Source: Candidatus Rokuibacteriota bacterium (GTDB taxonomy: Bacteria > Methylomirabilota > Methylomirabilia > Rokubacteriales > CSP1-6). Taken from it: a stretch of 64,000 nucleotides of DNA. The notes beneath the pieces were generated by a model. That model made no database searches. It was not told where the DNA came from and worked only from the letters and a program-made list of their open reading frames with translations. How positions within the stretch are numbered: position 1 is the stretch's first letter; the number at the start of each line of letters is the position of its first letter. The DNA lies in contig JACPCW010000075.1 in the NCBI GenBank assembly GCA_016184365.1, positions 145,617 to 209,616 of the forward strand, written 5' to 3'. This document shows, one piece after another, positions 43,857 to 54,123 of the stretch. Made by a program: the position numbers and the translations under genes.

Positions 43857-46007
43857 ATGACGCATACCTCTTCAGTCGACATCAACGGACAGCCCTTCTC
43901 GATCGAGACGGGCCAGGTCGCCAAGCAGGCGGACGGCGCGGTCGTCGTGCGCTTCGGCGGCAGCATGGTGCTCGCGACCTGCGTGGCCGCGAAGACGGTC
44001 CGCGAGGGCCAGGACTTCTTTCCGCTCACCGTCGAGTACCGCGAGCGCGCGTACGCCGGCGGTCGCATCCCCGGCGGCTACTTCAAGCGCGAGGGCGCGC
44101 CGGTCAAGAAGGAAACGCTGACCTGCCGTCTCATCGACCGGCCGATCCGGCCGCTGTTCCCGAAGGGCTTCAAGAACGAGATCCAGGTGATCTGCCTCGT
44201 CATCTCGGGCGATCACGAGAACGATCCGGACATCCTCGCCATCAACGGCGCCTCGGCCGCGCTCTGCCTGTCCGGCATCCCGTTCGACGGGCCGGTCGGA
44301 GCGGTCCGCGTGGGCATGGTCGACGGCAAGCTCGTGACGAACCCGACGACGGCACAGCAGGCGGCGTCGACGCTCGAGCTGATCGTCGCGGGCACCGAGG
44401 ACGCCGTCCTCATGGTCGAGGCGGGCGCCAACGAGGTGTCCGAAGACACGATGCTCGACGCCATCGCGTACGGCCACGAGGAGTGCAAGCGGCTCGCGCG
44501 CATGCAGAAGGAGCTGGTCCAGCGCGCCGCGAAGCCGCGCTGGGCGTTCGAGCCGACGGCGGCGTACGACGCCGAGCTGTTCGGCCGCGTGAAGAGCGTG
44601 GCGTCGCAGAAGCTCGTCACGGCGTTCGAGACGCCCCAGAAGCACGCGCGCGCCGACGCGATCAGCCGCGTGTGGGACGAAACGCGTGAGGCGCTCGGGC
44701 TCGACGAGACGAACCTGGCGGCGGCGAGGGAAGCGTTCAGCTCCGTCGAGAAGGCGGAAGTCCGCCGTTTGATCGTCGAGCGCGGTCTGCGCGTCGACGG
44801 TCGCGCCGCGGACGAGATCCGTCCGATCACCGCGGAAGTCGGGTACCTGCCGCGGGCGCACGGCTCGTCGCTGTTCACGCGCGGCGAGACGCAGGCGCTG
44901 GTGGCGGCGACGCTCGGCACCAAGTCCGACGAGCAGAAGATCGAAGCGCTGGAGGGCGAGTCCTACCGGCACTTCATGCTGCATTACAACTTCCCGTCGT
45001 TCTCCGTCGGCGAGGTGCGGCGCTTCGGGTCGCCGTCACGCCGCGACATCGGCCACGGCGCGCTCGCCGAGCGTGCGGTCGAAGCCGTGCTGCCGCCGAA
45101 GGAGGAGTTTCCGTACACGATCCGCATCGTGTCGGACATTCTCGAGTCGAACGGCTCGTCGTCGATGGCCACCGTCTGCGGCGCCTCGCTCGCGCTGATG
45201 GACGCCGGCGTGCCGATCAAGTCCCCCGTCGCCGGCATCGCGATGGGTCTCGTCAAGGAGGGCGACAAGTTCGGGATCCTGACCGACATCATGGGCGCGG
45301 AAGACCACTACGGCGACATGGACTTCAAGGTGGCCGGCACCGAGAAGGGCGTGACCGCGCTCCAGATGGACATCAAGATCGCGGGCGTGTCGGTCGACAT
45401 CATGCGCACCGCGCTGCGGAAGGCGCGCGAGGCGCGGCTGATCGTCCTCGGCAAGATGCGCGAGGCCCTCGAGAAGCCGCGGCCGGAGCTCTCGCCGTAC
45501 GCGCCGCGCTTCGTCACGATCAAGATCCGGACGGAAAAGATCCGCGAGGTCATCGGCCCGGGCGGCAAGGTGGTGCGCGGCATCCAGGACGCGACGGGCG
45601 CCAAGATCGACATCGAGGACGACGGCCGCATCACCGTGTTCTCGCCGGACAATGCCTCGGTCCAGAAGGCGCTCGGCATGATCCAGGACATCGTGCGCGA
45701 GGTCGAGCTCGACCGGATCTACCTCGGCAAGGTGAAGAAGATCGTCGAGTTCGGCGCGTTCGTCGAGGTCATCCCGAACACCGAGGGTCTGCTCCACATC
45801 TCGCAGATCGCGGAGACCCGCATCCGCGCGGTCACCGACATCCTCGCCGAGGGCGACGAGGTCCTCGTCAAGGTCATCGAGGTCGACCAGAGCGGAAAGA
45901 TGCGGCTCAGCCGGAAGATGGCGCTGCGCGATCAGCCGGCGCTGGCCGACAAGGAAAAGCTCCGGAACCCCGACGCCGCCGCGGAGGCCAGCCGACCGCG
46001 TGACTGA
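43857..46007 (+). CDS. pnp: Polyribonucleotide nucleotidyltransferase (PNPase)
   Basis: A 716-residue PNPase: two RNase PH-like domains (the second with RAHGSSLFTRGETQALVAATLG and ILESNGSSSMATVCGASLAL), an alpha-helical linker, a KH domain with IGPGGKVVRGIQ near residue 565 and an S1 domain near 625-695. It degrades RNA phosphorolytically. The 135-nt leader between rpsO and pnp contains GC-rich inverted repeats (for example CGGC/GCCG around CGAA) that could serve RNase III-type autoregulation; not proven. Its 3' end overlaps the next gene by 8 nt. Confidence 0.96.
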   Translation: MTHTSSVDINGQPFSIETGQVAKQADGAVVVRFGGSMVLATCVAAKTVREGQDFFPLTVEYRERAYAGGRIPGGYFKREGAPVKKETLTCRLIDRPIRPLFPKGFKNEIQVICLVISGDHENDPDILAINGASAALCLSGIPFDGPVGAVRVGMVDGKLVTNPTTAQQAASTLELIVAGTEDAVLMVEAGANEVSEDTMLDAIAYGHEECKRLARMQKELVQRAAKPRWAFEPTAAYDAELFGRVKSVASQKLVTAFETPQKHARADAISRVWDETREALGLDETNLAAAREAFSSVEKAEVRRLIVERGLRVDGRAADEIRPITAEVGYLPRAHGSSLFTRGETQALVAATLGTKSDEQKIEALEGESYRHFMLHYNFPSFSVGEVRRFGSPSRRDIGHGALAERAVEAVLPPKEEFPYTIRIVSDILESNGSSSMATVCGASLALMDAGVPIKSPVAGIAMGLVKEGDKFGILTDIMGAEDHYGDMDFKVAGTEKGVTALQMDIKIAGVSVDIMRTALRKAREARLIVLGKMREALEKPRPELSPYAPRFVTIKIRTEKIREVIGPGGKVVRGIQDATGAKIDIEDDGRITVFSPDNASVQKALGMIQDIVREVELDRIYLGKVKKIVEFGAFVEVIPNTEGLLHISQIAETRIRAVTDILAEGDEVLVKVIEVDQSGKMRLSRKMALRDQPALADKEKLRNPDAAAEASRPRD

Positions 46008-47265
46008 GGGCTACCGAAAAAGTCAGCTTCCGGACGGCATCCGCGTCATCACCGAGCGGATGCCGCACGTTCGCTCGGTCGCGGTCGGCGTCTGGGTCGA
46101 GACGGGGTCGCGTCACGAGAAGGCCGGGCGCGACGGTGTCTCGCACCTGATCGAGCATCTGGTCTTCAAGGGCACCGCGAACCGCACGGCCGAGGACATC
46201 GCGCGCACGATGGACTCGGTCGGCGGTCAGATGGACGCGTTCACGACGAAAGAGCACACGTGCTTCTACGTCCAGGTGCTCGACGAGCACCTGCCGCTCG
46301 CGGCCGAGATGCTGACCGACATCCTGCTGCGCCCGCTGTTCAACGCCGACGAGCTCGAGCGCGAGAAGTCGGTGGTGCTGCAGGAGATCAAGATGGTCGA
46401 GGACACGCCGGACGACGTGATCCACGACCTCTTCGCCGCCCAGGTCTGGCGCGACCACCCGCTCGCCAAGCCGATCCTCGGGACGCGCGACTCCGTGAAC
46501 GCCTTTTGTCGCGAAGGCGTGCTGGCGCACTTCGAGGAGGAGTACACGCCGCCGCGGTTGATCATCGCGGTCGCCGGCAACGTCACGCACGACCGCGCGG
46601 TGGAGCTGTTCGGCACGGGCTTCAACGGGTTCTCGCGCCCGATCGCGCCGCGACACAGCGAGCCGCCGAAGCTCACGCCGAGCGTGGACATCGTGCACAA
46701 GGCGCTCGAGCAGGTGCATCTCGTCATGGGCTTCCCCGGGCTGCACCAGGCCGCGCCCGAGCGCTATGCGCTCTTCCTGCTCAACGACATCGTCGGCGGC
46801 AGCATGTCGTCACGCCTGTTCCAGGAAGTGCGGGAGCGCCAGGGGCTCGTGTACTCGATCCACTCGGGCGTCCAGGCCTTCCTCGACGGCGGCACCACGT
46901 ACGTGTACGCCGCGACGGACGCGCAGAACTTCTCGAAGGTGCTGAAGTCGATCCTGAAAGAGCTGCGCGATCTCAAGAAGAACGGCGTCGCCGCCGACGA
47001 GCTCAAGCGCGCGAAGGACCACCTGAAGGGCAGCCTCATGCTCTCGCTCGAGTCGACGTCGAGCCGCATGAACCGGCTGGCGAAGCACGAGATGCACCTC
47101 GGGTCGTTCCTGACGCTCGACCAGATGATCGCGTCGATCGACGCCGTGCGGCTCGAGGACGTCCAGGCGCTGATCGGCCTGGTGATCGACGAAGAGCGCC
47201 TCGCGCTCACGACGCTGGGGCCGCTGGACCGCCGCAACCTGCCGAAAGAACTGCTGCGGCATTAG
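46000..47265 (+). CDS. M16 (pitrilysin/MPP-like) zinc peptidase
   Basis: A 421-residue peptidase with the inverted zinc motif HLIEHLVFKG (H-x-x-E-H, about residues 49-53) and the downstream glutamate in LEREKSVVLQEIKMVEDTPDD. The C-terminal half is the inactive M16 repeat (VYSIHSGVQAFLDGGTTYVYA). It resembles YmxG/PqqL-type peptidases found next to pnp in many genomes; the substrate is unknown. GTG 46000 lies within pnp (8-nt overlap). Confidence 0.92.
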   Translation: MTEGYRKSQLPDGIRVITERMPHVRSVAVGVWVETGSRHEKAGRDGVSHLIEHLVFKGTANRTAEDIARTMDSVGGQMDAFTTKEHTCFYVQVLDEHLPLAAEMLTDILLRPLFNADELEREKSVVLQEIKMVEDTPDDVIHDLFAAQVWRDHPLAKPILGTRDSVNAFCREGVLAHFEEEYTPPRLIIAVAGNVTHDRAVELFGTGFNGFSRPIAPRHSEPPKLTPSVDIVHKALEQVHLVMGFPGLHQAAPERYALFLLNDIVGGSMSSRLFQEVRERQGLVYSIHSGVQAFLDGGTTYVYAATDAQNFSKVLKSILKELRDLKKNGVAADELKRAKDHLKGSLMLSLESTSSRMNRLAKHEMHLGSFLTLDQMIASIDAVRLEDVQALIGLVIDEERLALTTLGPLDRRNLPKELLRH

Positions 47266-47307
47266 GTCGCACTGCCGCGGCATGCCGCGCTCCGCGGTCA
47301 CGCCGGA

Positions 47308-47451
47308 GGGCGAGGGGGCCGGGGGTCCGTCCGGAATTCCGCGCCCGCTTCACGCGCGCGTCGTAGCGACCGCAGGGCATCACACGAGGCTGCGTCCGTA
47401 CCTTGGTCGAAGCCAAACGGAATTCCGGACGGACCCCCGGCCCCCTCGCCC
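47308..47451. repeat. Perfect 34-bp inverted repeat around a 76-nt spacer, upstream of purB
   Basis: The arms are 47308-47341 and 47418-47451 and are exact reverse complements over 34 bp, beginning GGGCGAGGGGGCCGGGGGTC. The 76-nt spacer shows no gene. The whole 47266-47581 gap (316 nt) between the M16 peptidase and purB holds only this structure and presumably the purB promoter; a TACTAT at 47528-47533 is a possible -10 but I see no matching -35. No transposase or clear target duplication is evident. Confidence 0.9.
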
Positions 47452-47581
47452 CGCGCGGTCCACGTCGCGGCGCCCATCGAACTGATCCCCGCCGCCACAA
47501 CGGGTAGCGGTCCGTCCAGGACTCCGCTACTATGCCTTCTGTGCCCGCCACACGCCCCGCCGTGCCCGTCGGGATGAGCCC

Positions 47582-48877
47582 GTGATCGACCGCTACACGC
47601 GTCCCGCCATGGGCCGGATCTGGAGCGAGCAGGCGAAGTACGAGGCGTGGCTGCGCGTCGAGATCGCCGTCTGCGAGGCGTTCGAGCGGCGCGGCCGCAT
47701 CCCCGCCGACGCGATGGCGCGCATCCGCGAGCGCGCGCGCGTGGACGTCGACCGCATCCTCGCGATCCAGGCGCGCGTGAAGCACGAGATGATCGCGCTG
47801 CTCACGAGCCTCGAAGAGCAGCTCGGCGCGGACTCGCGATTCGTGCACATCGGTCTGACGTCGTCCGACGTGTGGGACACCGCCACCGCGCTCCAGCTGC
47901 GCGACGCCGTCGATCTCCTCATCGCCGGGCAGGAGCGCCTGCGCACCGCGCTCCGTGCGCTGGCCCTCCGGCACAAGGACACGTTGACCGTGGGTCGGAC
48001 GCATGGCGTGCACGCCGAGCCGACGACGTTCGGCCTCAAGGTGGCGGTCTGGTACACGGAAGCCGGACGCAACCTCGACCGGCTCCGCCGCGCGCGCGAG
48101 ATCATCTCCGTCGGCCAGATCTCCGGTGCCGTCGGCACGTTCGCGCACGTCGAGCCCGATCTCGAGGCGGAAGTCTGCCGCCGGCTCGGCCTGCGTCCGG
48201 CCGAAGTGTCGAACCAGGTCATCCAGCGCGACCGGCACGCCGAGTACATGGCGATGCTCGCGGTCTGCGCGGCGTCGCTGGAGAAGATCGCGCTCGAGAT
48301 CCGCGGCCTCCAGCGCTCCGAGATCCTCGAGGCCGAGGAGCCGTTCGCCGAGGGCCAGAAGGGCTCGAGCGCGATGCCGCACAAGCGCAACCCGGAGCTC
48401 TCGGAGCGCATCTGCGGTCTCGCGCGTCTCGTCCGCACGAACGCGCTGGCGGCGCTCGAGAACGTCGCGCTCTGGCACGAGCGGGACATCAGCCACTCGT
48501 CGGTCGAGCGCGTGATCCTGCCCGACACCACGATCGTGCTCGACTACATCCTCGATCTGACCGCCTTCGTCGTCGAAGGGCTCACCGTGTATCCGGAGCG
48601 CATGGCGGAGAACTTCGACCGGAGCTACGGGCTCGTGTACTCGCAGCGCGTGCTGCTGAAGCTGACCGATGCCGGGCTGGCGCGGCAGCGCGCGTACGAG
48701 CTCGTGCAGAAGCACGCGATGCGCGCGTGGCGCGAGCGGCGCCCGTTCGAGACGCTCCTCGCCGAGGATCCCGAAGTCACGCAGCACCTGGCGGCGGCCG
48801 ATCTCAAGGAATGCTTCGATCCGTCCTGGTACCTCCGGAATGTCGACGCGATCTTCCGACGGGCCGGACTCCTCTGA
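47582..48877 (+). CDS. purB: Adenylosuccinate lyase
   Basis: A 431-residue PurB: HIGLTSSDVWDTATALQLRD, VGRTHGVHAEPTTFGLK with the catalytic histidine, and the fumarase-superfamily signature GSSAMPHKRNPELSERI (about residue 262). It removes fumarate from SAICAR and adenylosuccinate. The GTG at 47582 gives MIDRYTRPAMGRIWSEQ, the usual N-terminus. It is the first gene of the purine operon. Confidence 0.97.
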   Translation: MIDRYTRPAMGRIWSEQAKYEAWLRVEIAVCEAFERRGRIPADAMARIRERARVDVDRILAIQARVKHEMIALLTSLEEQLGADSRFVHIGLTSSDVWDTATALQLRDAVDLLIAGQERLRTALRALALRHKDTLTVGRTHGVHAEPTTFGLKVAVWYTEAGRNLDRLRRAREIISVGQISGAVGTFAHVEPDLEAEVCRRLGLRPAEVSNQVIQRDRHAEYMAMLAVCAASLEKIALEIRGLQRSEILEAEEPFAEGQKGSSAMPHKRNPELSERICGLARLVRTNALAALENVALWHERDISHSSVERVILPDTTIVLDYILDLTAFVVEGLTVYPERMAENFDRSYGLVYSQRVLLKLTDAGLARQRAYELVQKHAMRAWRERRPFETLLAEDPEVTQHLAAADLKECFDPSWYLRNVDAIFRRAGLL

Positions 48878-48884
48878 GGTGACG

Positions 48885-49610
48885 ATGGACGTGGAACGGC
48901 GCGACAAGCTCTACGAGGGCAAGGCCAAGATCGTGTACGCGACGGAGCGGCGCGACGCCGTCATCCAGTACTTCAAGGACGACGCGACCGCGTTCAACGC
49001 GCTGAAGAAGGGCACGATCGTCGGCAAGGGCGTCGTGAACAACCGGATGTCGGCGACGCTGTTCGAGCGGCTCGCGAAGGCGCGCGTGCCGACGCATTAC
49101 CTCGGGACGCTCTCCGACCGCGAGATGCTGTGCCGGCGGCTCGACATCATCAAGATCGAGACGATCGTGCGGAACGTCGTCGCGGGCAGTCTCGCGAAGC
49201 GCACCGGCCTCGAGGAGGGCACGCCGATCCGGCAGCCGATCGTCGAGCTGTACTACAAGTCCGATGCGCTCGGCGATCCGATGATCAACGACGACCACGT
49301 GCGCATGCTGCGCCTCGGGACGCCGGCGGAGCTCGCGTGGATGAAGCGGATGGCGCTCAGGATCAACGGCGTGCTGCGTCCGCATCTGCGCCGCCGCGGG
49401 CTGCTCCTCGTCGACTGCAAGCTCGAGTTCGGTCGCGCCGGCCGGAAGCTCTACCTCGGCGACGAGATCTCGCCCGACACCTGCCGTCTCTGGGACGCCG
49501 GCACCGGCGAGAAGCTCGACAAGGACCGGTTCCGCCGTGACCTCGGCGGGGTGGAGGAGGCGTACCAGGAGGTCTACCGCCGGGTCGTGCTCGGCGAGCG
49601 GCGCGCATGA
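48885..49610 (+). CDS. purC: SAICAR synthetase
   Basis: A 241-residue PurC with KLYEGKAKIVYATE, the FNALKKGTIVGKGVVNN segment, IETIVRNVVAGSLAKR and LLLVDCKLEFGR, LGDEISPDTCRLWD. It joins aspartate to CAIR using ATP. The ATG at 48885 is 8 nt after purB and has GAGG a few bases upstream. It overlaps purS (ATGA). Confidence 0.97.
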   Translation: MDVERRDKLYEGKAKIVYATERRDAVIQYFKDDATAFNALKKGTIVGKGVVNNRMSATLFERLAKARVPTHYLGTLSDREMLCRRLDIIKIETIVRNVVAGSLAKRTGLEEGTPIRQPIVELYYKSDALGDPMINDDHVRMLRLGTPAELAWMKRMALRINGVLRPHLRRRGLLLVDCKLEFGRAGRKLYLGDEISPDTCRLWDAGTGEKLDKDRFRRDLGGVEEAYQEVYRRVVLGERRA

Positions 49611-49852
49611 GGCTCCGCGTGCTCATCCGTCTGAAGCCCGGCATCATGGACGTGCAGGGCACGGCGATCCAGCGTGCGCTCGCGGGACTGGGCTTCGGCG
49701 ACGTCGGCGACCTGCGCGTCGGCAAGGTGATCGAGGTCGACGTGCCCGGCGACAGCGTCGACGCCGCGCGGCGGCGCGTCGACGAGATGTGTCGCAAGCT
49801 GCTCGTGAATCCGATCCTCGAGGATTACGCGGTGGAGCCGGTGGTAGGATGA
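49607..49852 (+). CDS. purS: FGAM synthase, PurS subunit
   Basis: An 81-residue PurS: RVLIRLKPGIMDVQGTAIQRAL, GFGDVGDLRVGKVIEVDV and MCRKLLVNPILEDY. PurS bridges PurQ and PurL in the three-subunit formylglycinamidine ribonucleotide synthase. Its presence fits the short PurL encoded downstream. Confidence 0.96.
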   Translation: MRLRVLIRLKPGIMDVQGTAIQRALAGLGFGDVGDLRVGKVIEVDVPGDSVDAARRRVDEMCRKLLVNPILEDYAVEPVVG

Positions 49853-49856
49853 ACCG

Positions 49857-50570
49857 ATGAAATTCGGCGTCGTCGTGTTCCCGGGAACCTGGAGCGACTG
49901 CGACTTCCACTACGTCGTGTCGGAAGTGCTGCACCAGCCGGTGAAATACGTCTGGCATCGCGAGCGCGATCTGTCCGGTCTCGATTGCGTGATCCTGCCC
50001 GGTGGCTTCTCGTACGGCGACTACCTGCGCGCGGGCGCCGTCGCCGGCCGCTCGCCGGTCGTCGAGGCGCTCGGCGATTTCGTCGCGAACGGCGGAGTCG
50101 CGCTCGGCTCGTGCAACGGCTTCCAGATCCTCTGCGAGTCCGGACTGCTGCCGGGCGCGCTCATGCGGAACGAGTGCCTCCAGTACCGGTGCGAGACGAC
50201 GCATCTCGTGACGGAGAACGTCGAGACGCCGTTCACGCGGCTCCTGCGTCCCGGCCAGGTGCTCACCATGCCGATCTCGCACGGCGAGGGGAAGTACCAG
50301 GCGGATGCCGAGACGCTCGCGCGGCTCAAGAAGCACCACCAGATCGTCTTCCGGTATGCGACAGCCGACGGTCAGGTCACGCGCGCGGCGAATCCGAACG
50401 GATCGATCGAGAACATCGCGGGCATCGTCAACGAGGAGGGCACGGTCCTCGGTCTGATGCCGCATCCCGAGCGCGCCTCGGAGACGGCGATGGGTGGCAC
50501 CGACGGCCTGCTGATTCTGCAATCCGTCCTCGGCAGCCTGGTCGAGGACGGCGGCTTCCTCAAGCGGTAG
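49857..50570 (+). CDS. purQ: FGAM synthase, glutaminase subunit PurQ
   Basis: A 237-residue class I glutamine amidotransferase. The nucleophilic cysteine is in [17 protein letters not shown] (about residue 86), and the histidine-glutamate pair is in [11 protein letters not shown]. It supplies ammonia to PurL. The ATG at 49857 is 4 nt after purS. No ribosome binding site or start codon for purL is visible at its end. Confidence 0.96.
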   Translation: MKFGVVVFPGTWSDCDFHYVVSEVLHQPVKYVWHRERDLSGLDCVILPGGFSYGDYLRAGAVAGRSPVVEALGDFVANGGVALGSCNGFQILCESGLLPGALMRNECLQYRCETTHLVTENVETPFTRLLRPGQVLTMPISHGEGKYQADAETLARLKKHHQIVFRYATADGQVTRAANPNGSIENIAGIVNEEGTVLGLMPHPERASETAMGGTDGLLILQSVLGSLVEDGGFLKR

Positions 50571-50575
50571 CCGGC

Positions 50576-52807
50576 ATCACCGCGAGAGCCGCGACCGAGC
50601 CGAAAGTCACCGTCGCCGTCGCGGGCGAGCTCGGCCTCACCGTCGAGGAGTTCGGTCGCGCCGTCTCGCTCCTCGGCCGCGAGCCCACCTGGACCGAGCT
50701 CGGCCTCTTCTCCGCGCTCTGGTCCGAGCACTGCGCGTACAAGCATTCGCGCGTCTTCCTGAAGCGCCTGCCGCAGACCGGATCGCGCGTCCTGCAGGGC
50801 CCCGGCGAGAACGCCGGCGCGATCGACATCGGCGACGGGTGGGCGGTCGTGTTCAAGATCGAGAGCCACAACCATCCCTCGTTCATCGAGCCGTTCCAGG
50901 GCGCGGCGACGGGCGTCGGTGGGATCCTGCGCGACATCTTCACGATGGGCGCGCGGCCGATCGCGCTGCTCGATTCGCTGCGCTTCGGCGATCCGAGCGA
51001 CCCGAAGACGCGCCACCTCATCCAGGGCGTCGTCTCCGGCATCAGCTGGTACGGCAACTGCTTCGGCTGCCCGACGGTCGGCGGCGAGATCGCGTTCGCG
51101 CCCGAGTACCAGGGCAACCCGCTCGTCAACGTCATGTGCGTCGGTCTCGTCCGCGCCGACCGCATCTTCCGCGCGCGCGCCGAGGGTCTCGGCAACCCCG
51201 TCTTCTACGTCGGCAACAAGACGGGCCGCGACGGCATCCATGGCGCGACGATGGCGTCGGCGACGTTCGACGAGCACGCCGAAGAGCGCCGGCCGACGGT
51301 GCAGGTCGGGGATCCGTTCACCGAGAAGCTGCTGCTCGAAGCGTGCCTCGAAGCGATGGCGAGCGGCGCCGTGATCGGTATTCAGGACATGGGCGCCGCC
51401 GGCCTGGCGTGCTGCACGTCCGAGATGCCGGCGCGGTCCGGCACCGGGCTCGACGTCGAGCTCGACCGCGTCCCGCGTCGCGAAGGCGGCATGACGCCGT
51501 ACGAGCTGCTGTTGTCGGAATCGCAAGAGCGCATGCTGCTCGTCGCGGAGCGCGGCCGCGAGGACGAGGTGCGGCGCATCTTCGAGAAGTGGGAGCTCGA
51601 CGCCGTCGCGATCGGCCACGTGACGGACGATCGACATCTCACCGTCCGCGCGGGCGGGGAGATCGTCGCGCGCGTGCCCGTGGACGCGCTGGCCGACGGA
51701 CCGCGCTACGAGAAGCCGACCGCCGAGCCGGCCGGCCTCGCGGAACGGCGCGCGTGGAATCCGCTCGCACGCCCGGAGCCCGGCGACTGCGGCGAGGCGC
51801 TCGTCACGCTCCTCGCGTCGCCGACGATCGCGTCGAAGCGGTGGGCGTTCCGCCAGTACGACCAGCAGGTCGGGATCAACACGCTGGTGCTCCCCGGGTC
51901 GGATGCCGCGGTGCTTCGTGTAAAAGGCACACGACGCGCGCTCGCGGTGTCGACGGACGGCAATGGCCGCCAGGTGTCCCTGGATCCGCGGCGCGGCGCG
52001 GCGATGGCCGTCGCCGAAGCGGCGCGCAACGTGTCGTGCGCGGGCGGTCGACCGCTCGGCGTGACCGATTGCATGAATTTCGGCTCGCCGGAACGACCCG
52101 AGATCCTGTGGCAGTTCGCGGAAGCGATCGAAGGCATCGCGGATGCGTGCCGCGCGCTCGACATCCCGGTAGTGGGCGGCAACGTTTCCTTCTACAATGA
52201 AACGTCCGGGCAGGCGATTCTGCCGACGCCCGTGATCGGCGTGGTCGGCGTGCTGGACGACGCGGAGCGCCTGGCGACCCAATGGTTCCGCGCCGCCGGT
52301 CATCGCGTGGCGCTCCTCGGTCCGGACGACGTGAGTCTCGGCGGAAGCGAATACGTGTGGATCCGCGAGCGGCAGGTGGCCGGAGCGCTCGCGCCGCTCG
52401 ATCTCGAGGTCGAGCGACGTGTCCAGGCGGCCGTGCAGGCGGCGATCGGAAGCGATCTGGTGACCGCGGCCCACGATTGCGCGGAGGGCGGCATCGCGGT
52501 GGCGCTGGCCGAGTCGTGCGTCACGGGCCCGGCGCGCGTCGGCTGCGACGTGACGCTCGAGGCGGCGGGCCGCGCGGATCACGTCCTGTTCGGTGAAGGG
52601 CCCTCGCGGGTGCTGCTCGCGGTCGAACCGACGCGCACGCGCGCGTTCGAGGCGCTGATGGCCGAAGCGGCGATTCCGTGGCGATGGATCGGGACGACCG
52701 GCGGCGACCGCCTGGTGATTCGCGGCGGCGGTCGCGTGCTGGTGGACGTGGACCTGAACCGGATCGAACACGCGTGGAGGGGTGGCTTTGAGCGTCACGT
52801 GGCGTGA
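50576..52807 (+). CDS. purL: FGAM synthase, PurL subunit (no canonical start codon visible)
   Basis: A small-type PurL of about 743 residues. It contains [59 protein letters not shown], and in the second half [11 protein letters not shown] and [17 protein letters not shown]. It converts FGAR to FGAM with ATP and ammonia from PurQ. Homology begins close to base 50630 ([15 protein letters not shown]). In this frame there is no ATG, GTG or TTG between the purQ end and the conserved region; the only near-cognate codon in a sensible place is ATC at 50576, which gives the normal family length. Upstream in-frame sequence is a shadow of purQ. The start is therefore uncertain. Confidence 0.9.
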   Translation: MTARAATEPKVTVAVAGELGLTVEEFGRAVSLLGREPTWTELGLFSALWSEHCAYKHSRVFLKRLPQTGSRVLQGPGENAGAIDIGDGWAVVFKIESHNHPSFIEPFQGAATGVGGILRDIFTMGARPIALLDSLRFGDPSDPKTRHLIQGVVSGISWYGNCFGCPTVGGEIAFAPEYQGNPLVNVMCVGLVRADRIFRARAEGLGNPVFYVGNKTGRDGIHGATMASATFDEHAEERRPTVQVGDPFTEKLLLEACLEAMASGAVIGIQDMGAAGLACCTSEMPARSGTGLDVELDRVPRREGGMTPYELLLSESQERMLLVAERGREDEVRRIFEKWELDAVAIGHVTDDRHLTVRAGGEIVARVPVDALADGPRYEKPTAEPAGLAERRAWNPLARPEPGDCGEALVTLLASPTIASKRWAFRQYDQQVGINTLVLPGSDAAVLRVKGTRRALAVSTDGNGRQVSLDPRRGAAMAVAEAARNVSCAGGRPLGVTDCMNFGSPERPEILWQFAEAIEGIADACRALDIPVVGGNVSFYNETSGQAILPTPVIGVVGVLDDAERLATQWFRAAGHRVALLGPDDVSLGGSEYVWIRERQVAGALAPLDLEVERRVQAAVQAAIGSDLVTAAHDCAEGGIAVALAESCVTGPARVGCDVTLEAAGRADHVLFGEGPSRVLLAVEPTRTRAFEALMAEAAIPWRWIGTTGGDRLVIRGGGRVLVDVDLNRIEHAWRGGFERHVA

Positions 52808-54123
52808 CGACAAGTTCCACGACGAGTGCGGTCTGTTCATCGGCCGGCATCGCGGCCACGGACGGCGACACCTTCCACGTCGAGAAGGCGATGGGATGGG
52901 TGGCCGACGTCTTCAGCCCCGAGCGCCTGCGCCGGCTTCCCGGCCATCGCGCGATCGGTCACGTCCGCTACTCGACGGCCGGCAGCTCGAACCTCCGCAA
53001 CGCGCAGCCGATCACGGCGAAGACGGCGCGCGGCCCGATCGCCATCGCGCACAACGGCAACCTGACGAACGCCGAAGCGCTGCGGCGCGAGATGGTGCGC
53101 GAGGGCGCCATCTTCCAGTCGAACTCCGACACCGAGGTGATCCTGCATCTGCTCGCGCGCGCGCCGGCGGGCCCGCTGGAAGAGCAGATCAGTCATGCGC
53201 TGCGCCAGGTCCAGGGCGCGTACTCGCTGCTGATCCTGACGCGGGACGCGATGTACGCCGTGCGCGATCCGAACGGCTTCCGGCCGCTGTCCGTCGGCCG
53301 GCTCGAGGCGTCGTGGCTCGTCGCGTCCGAGACGTGCGCCCTCGACCTGCTCGAGGCGAAGTTCGAGCGCGAGGTCGAGCCCGGCGAACTGTTGATCATC
53401 GAAGACGGTGGTCTTCGGTCGGTGCGCGCGTTTCCGCCGGCGGAACGGCTGCACTGCGTCTTCGAGTACGTGTATTTCGCGCGGCCCGACTCCGTGCTGT
53501 GGGGCCAGAACGTCCACACGGTGCGCAAGGAGTTCGGCCGGCAGCTCGCGCGCGAGCATCCCGTCGCCGCCGACATCGTCATTCCCGTCCCGGACTCGGG
53601 CACGAGCGCCGCGCTCGGCTACTCCGAAGAGTCGGGCATCACGTACGAGATGGGCCTGATCCGCAATCACTACGTCGGCCGCACGTTCATCGAGCCGAAG
53701 CAGGGCATCCGGCACTTCGGGGTGAAGGTGAAGCTGAACCCGATGCGGGAGATGCTCGAAGGCCGCCGCGTCGTCGTCGTCGACGATTCGATCGTGCGCG
53801 GCACGACGAGCCGGAAGATCGTCAAGATGGTGCGGAGCGCCGGCGCCGCCGAGGTCCACATGCGGATCTCGTCGCCGCCGATCCAGTGGCCCTGCTACTA
53901 CGGCATCGACACGCCCACGCGCAAGGAGCTGATCGGCGCCAGTCATCAGCCGGAGGAGATTCGCCGCTACCTCGCCGCCGACTCCCTCGGCTACCTGTCG
54001 CTCGACGGCATGCTGAAGGGGACGGGCGGCGATCCGTCGAACTTCTGCCACGCGTGCTTCACCGGCAACTATCGCGTCGGCATCGAGCCCGAGGCGACGC
54101 CTCAGCTCGCACTGTTTGATTAG
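52788..54123 (+). pseudogene. purF: Amidophosphoribosyltransferase with a frame-shifting deletion in the glutaminase domain
   Basis: PurF makes phosphoribosylamine from PRPP and glutamine. A normal start exists at TTG 52788 with GGAGGGG just upstream, and the frame reads [16 protein letters not shown], including the catalytic cysteine (52827-52829), up to 52838. The homologous sequence then resumes at 52840 in another frame as SAGIAATDGDTFHVEKAMG and continues intact to the stop at 54121-54123, with IGHVRYSTAGSSNLRNAQP, HNGNLTNAEAL and the PRPP loop VVVVDDSIVRGTTSRKI. About 25 residues normally present between the two segments (ending in the HRGQE motif) are missing, about 74 nt. A GTG at 52804 could begin a 439-residue protein without the cysteine. 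Either the gene is broken, or it works only with ammonia, or the assembly lost bases here. Confidence 0.85.

Noticed and set aside
47308-47451. The 34-bp inverted repeat as ends of a complete insertion sequence
   Set aside because: Only 76 nt lie between the arms, with no transposase, and no target-site duplication was seen.
52804-54123. The frame from GTG 52804 as an intact purF
   Set aside because: Its first dozen residues ([13 protein letters not shown]) are an out-of-frame reading of the true N-terminus, and the catalytic cysteine is not encoded.
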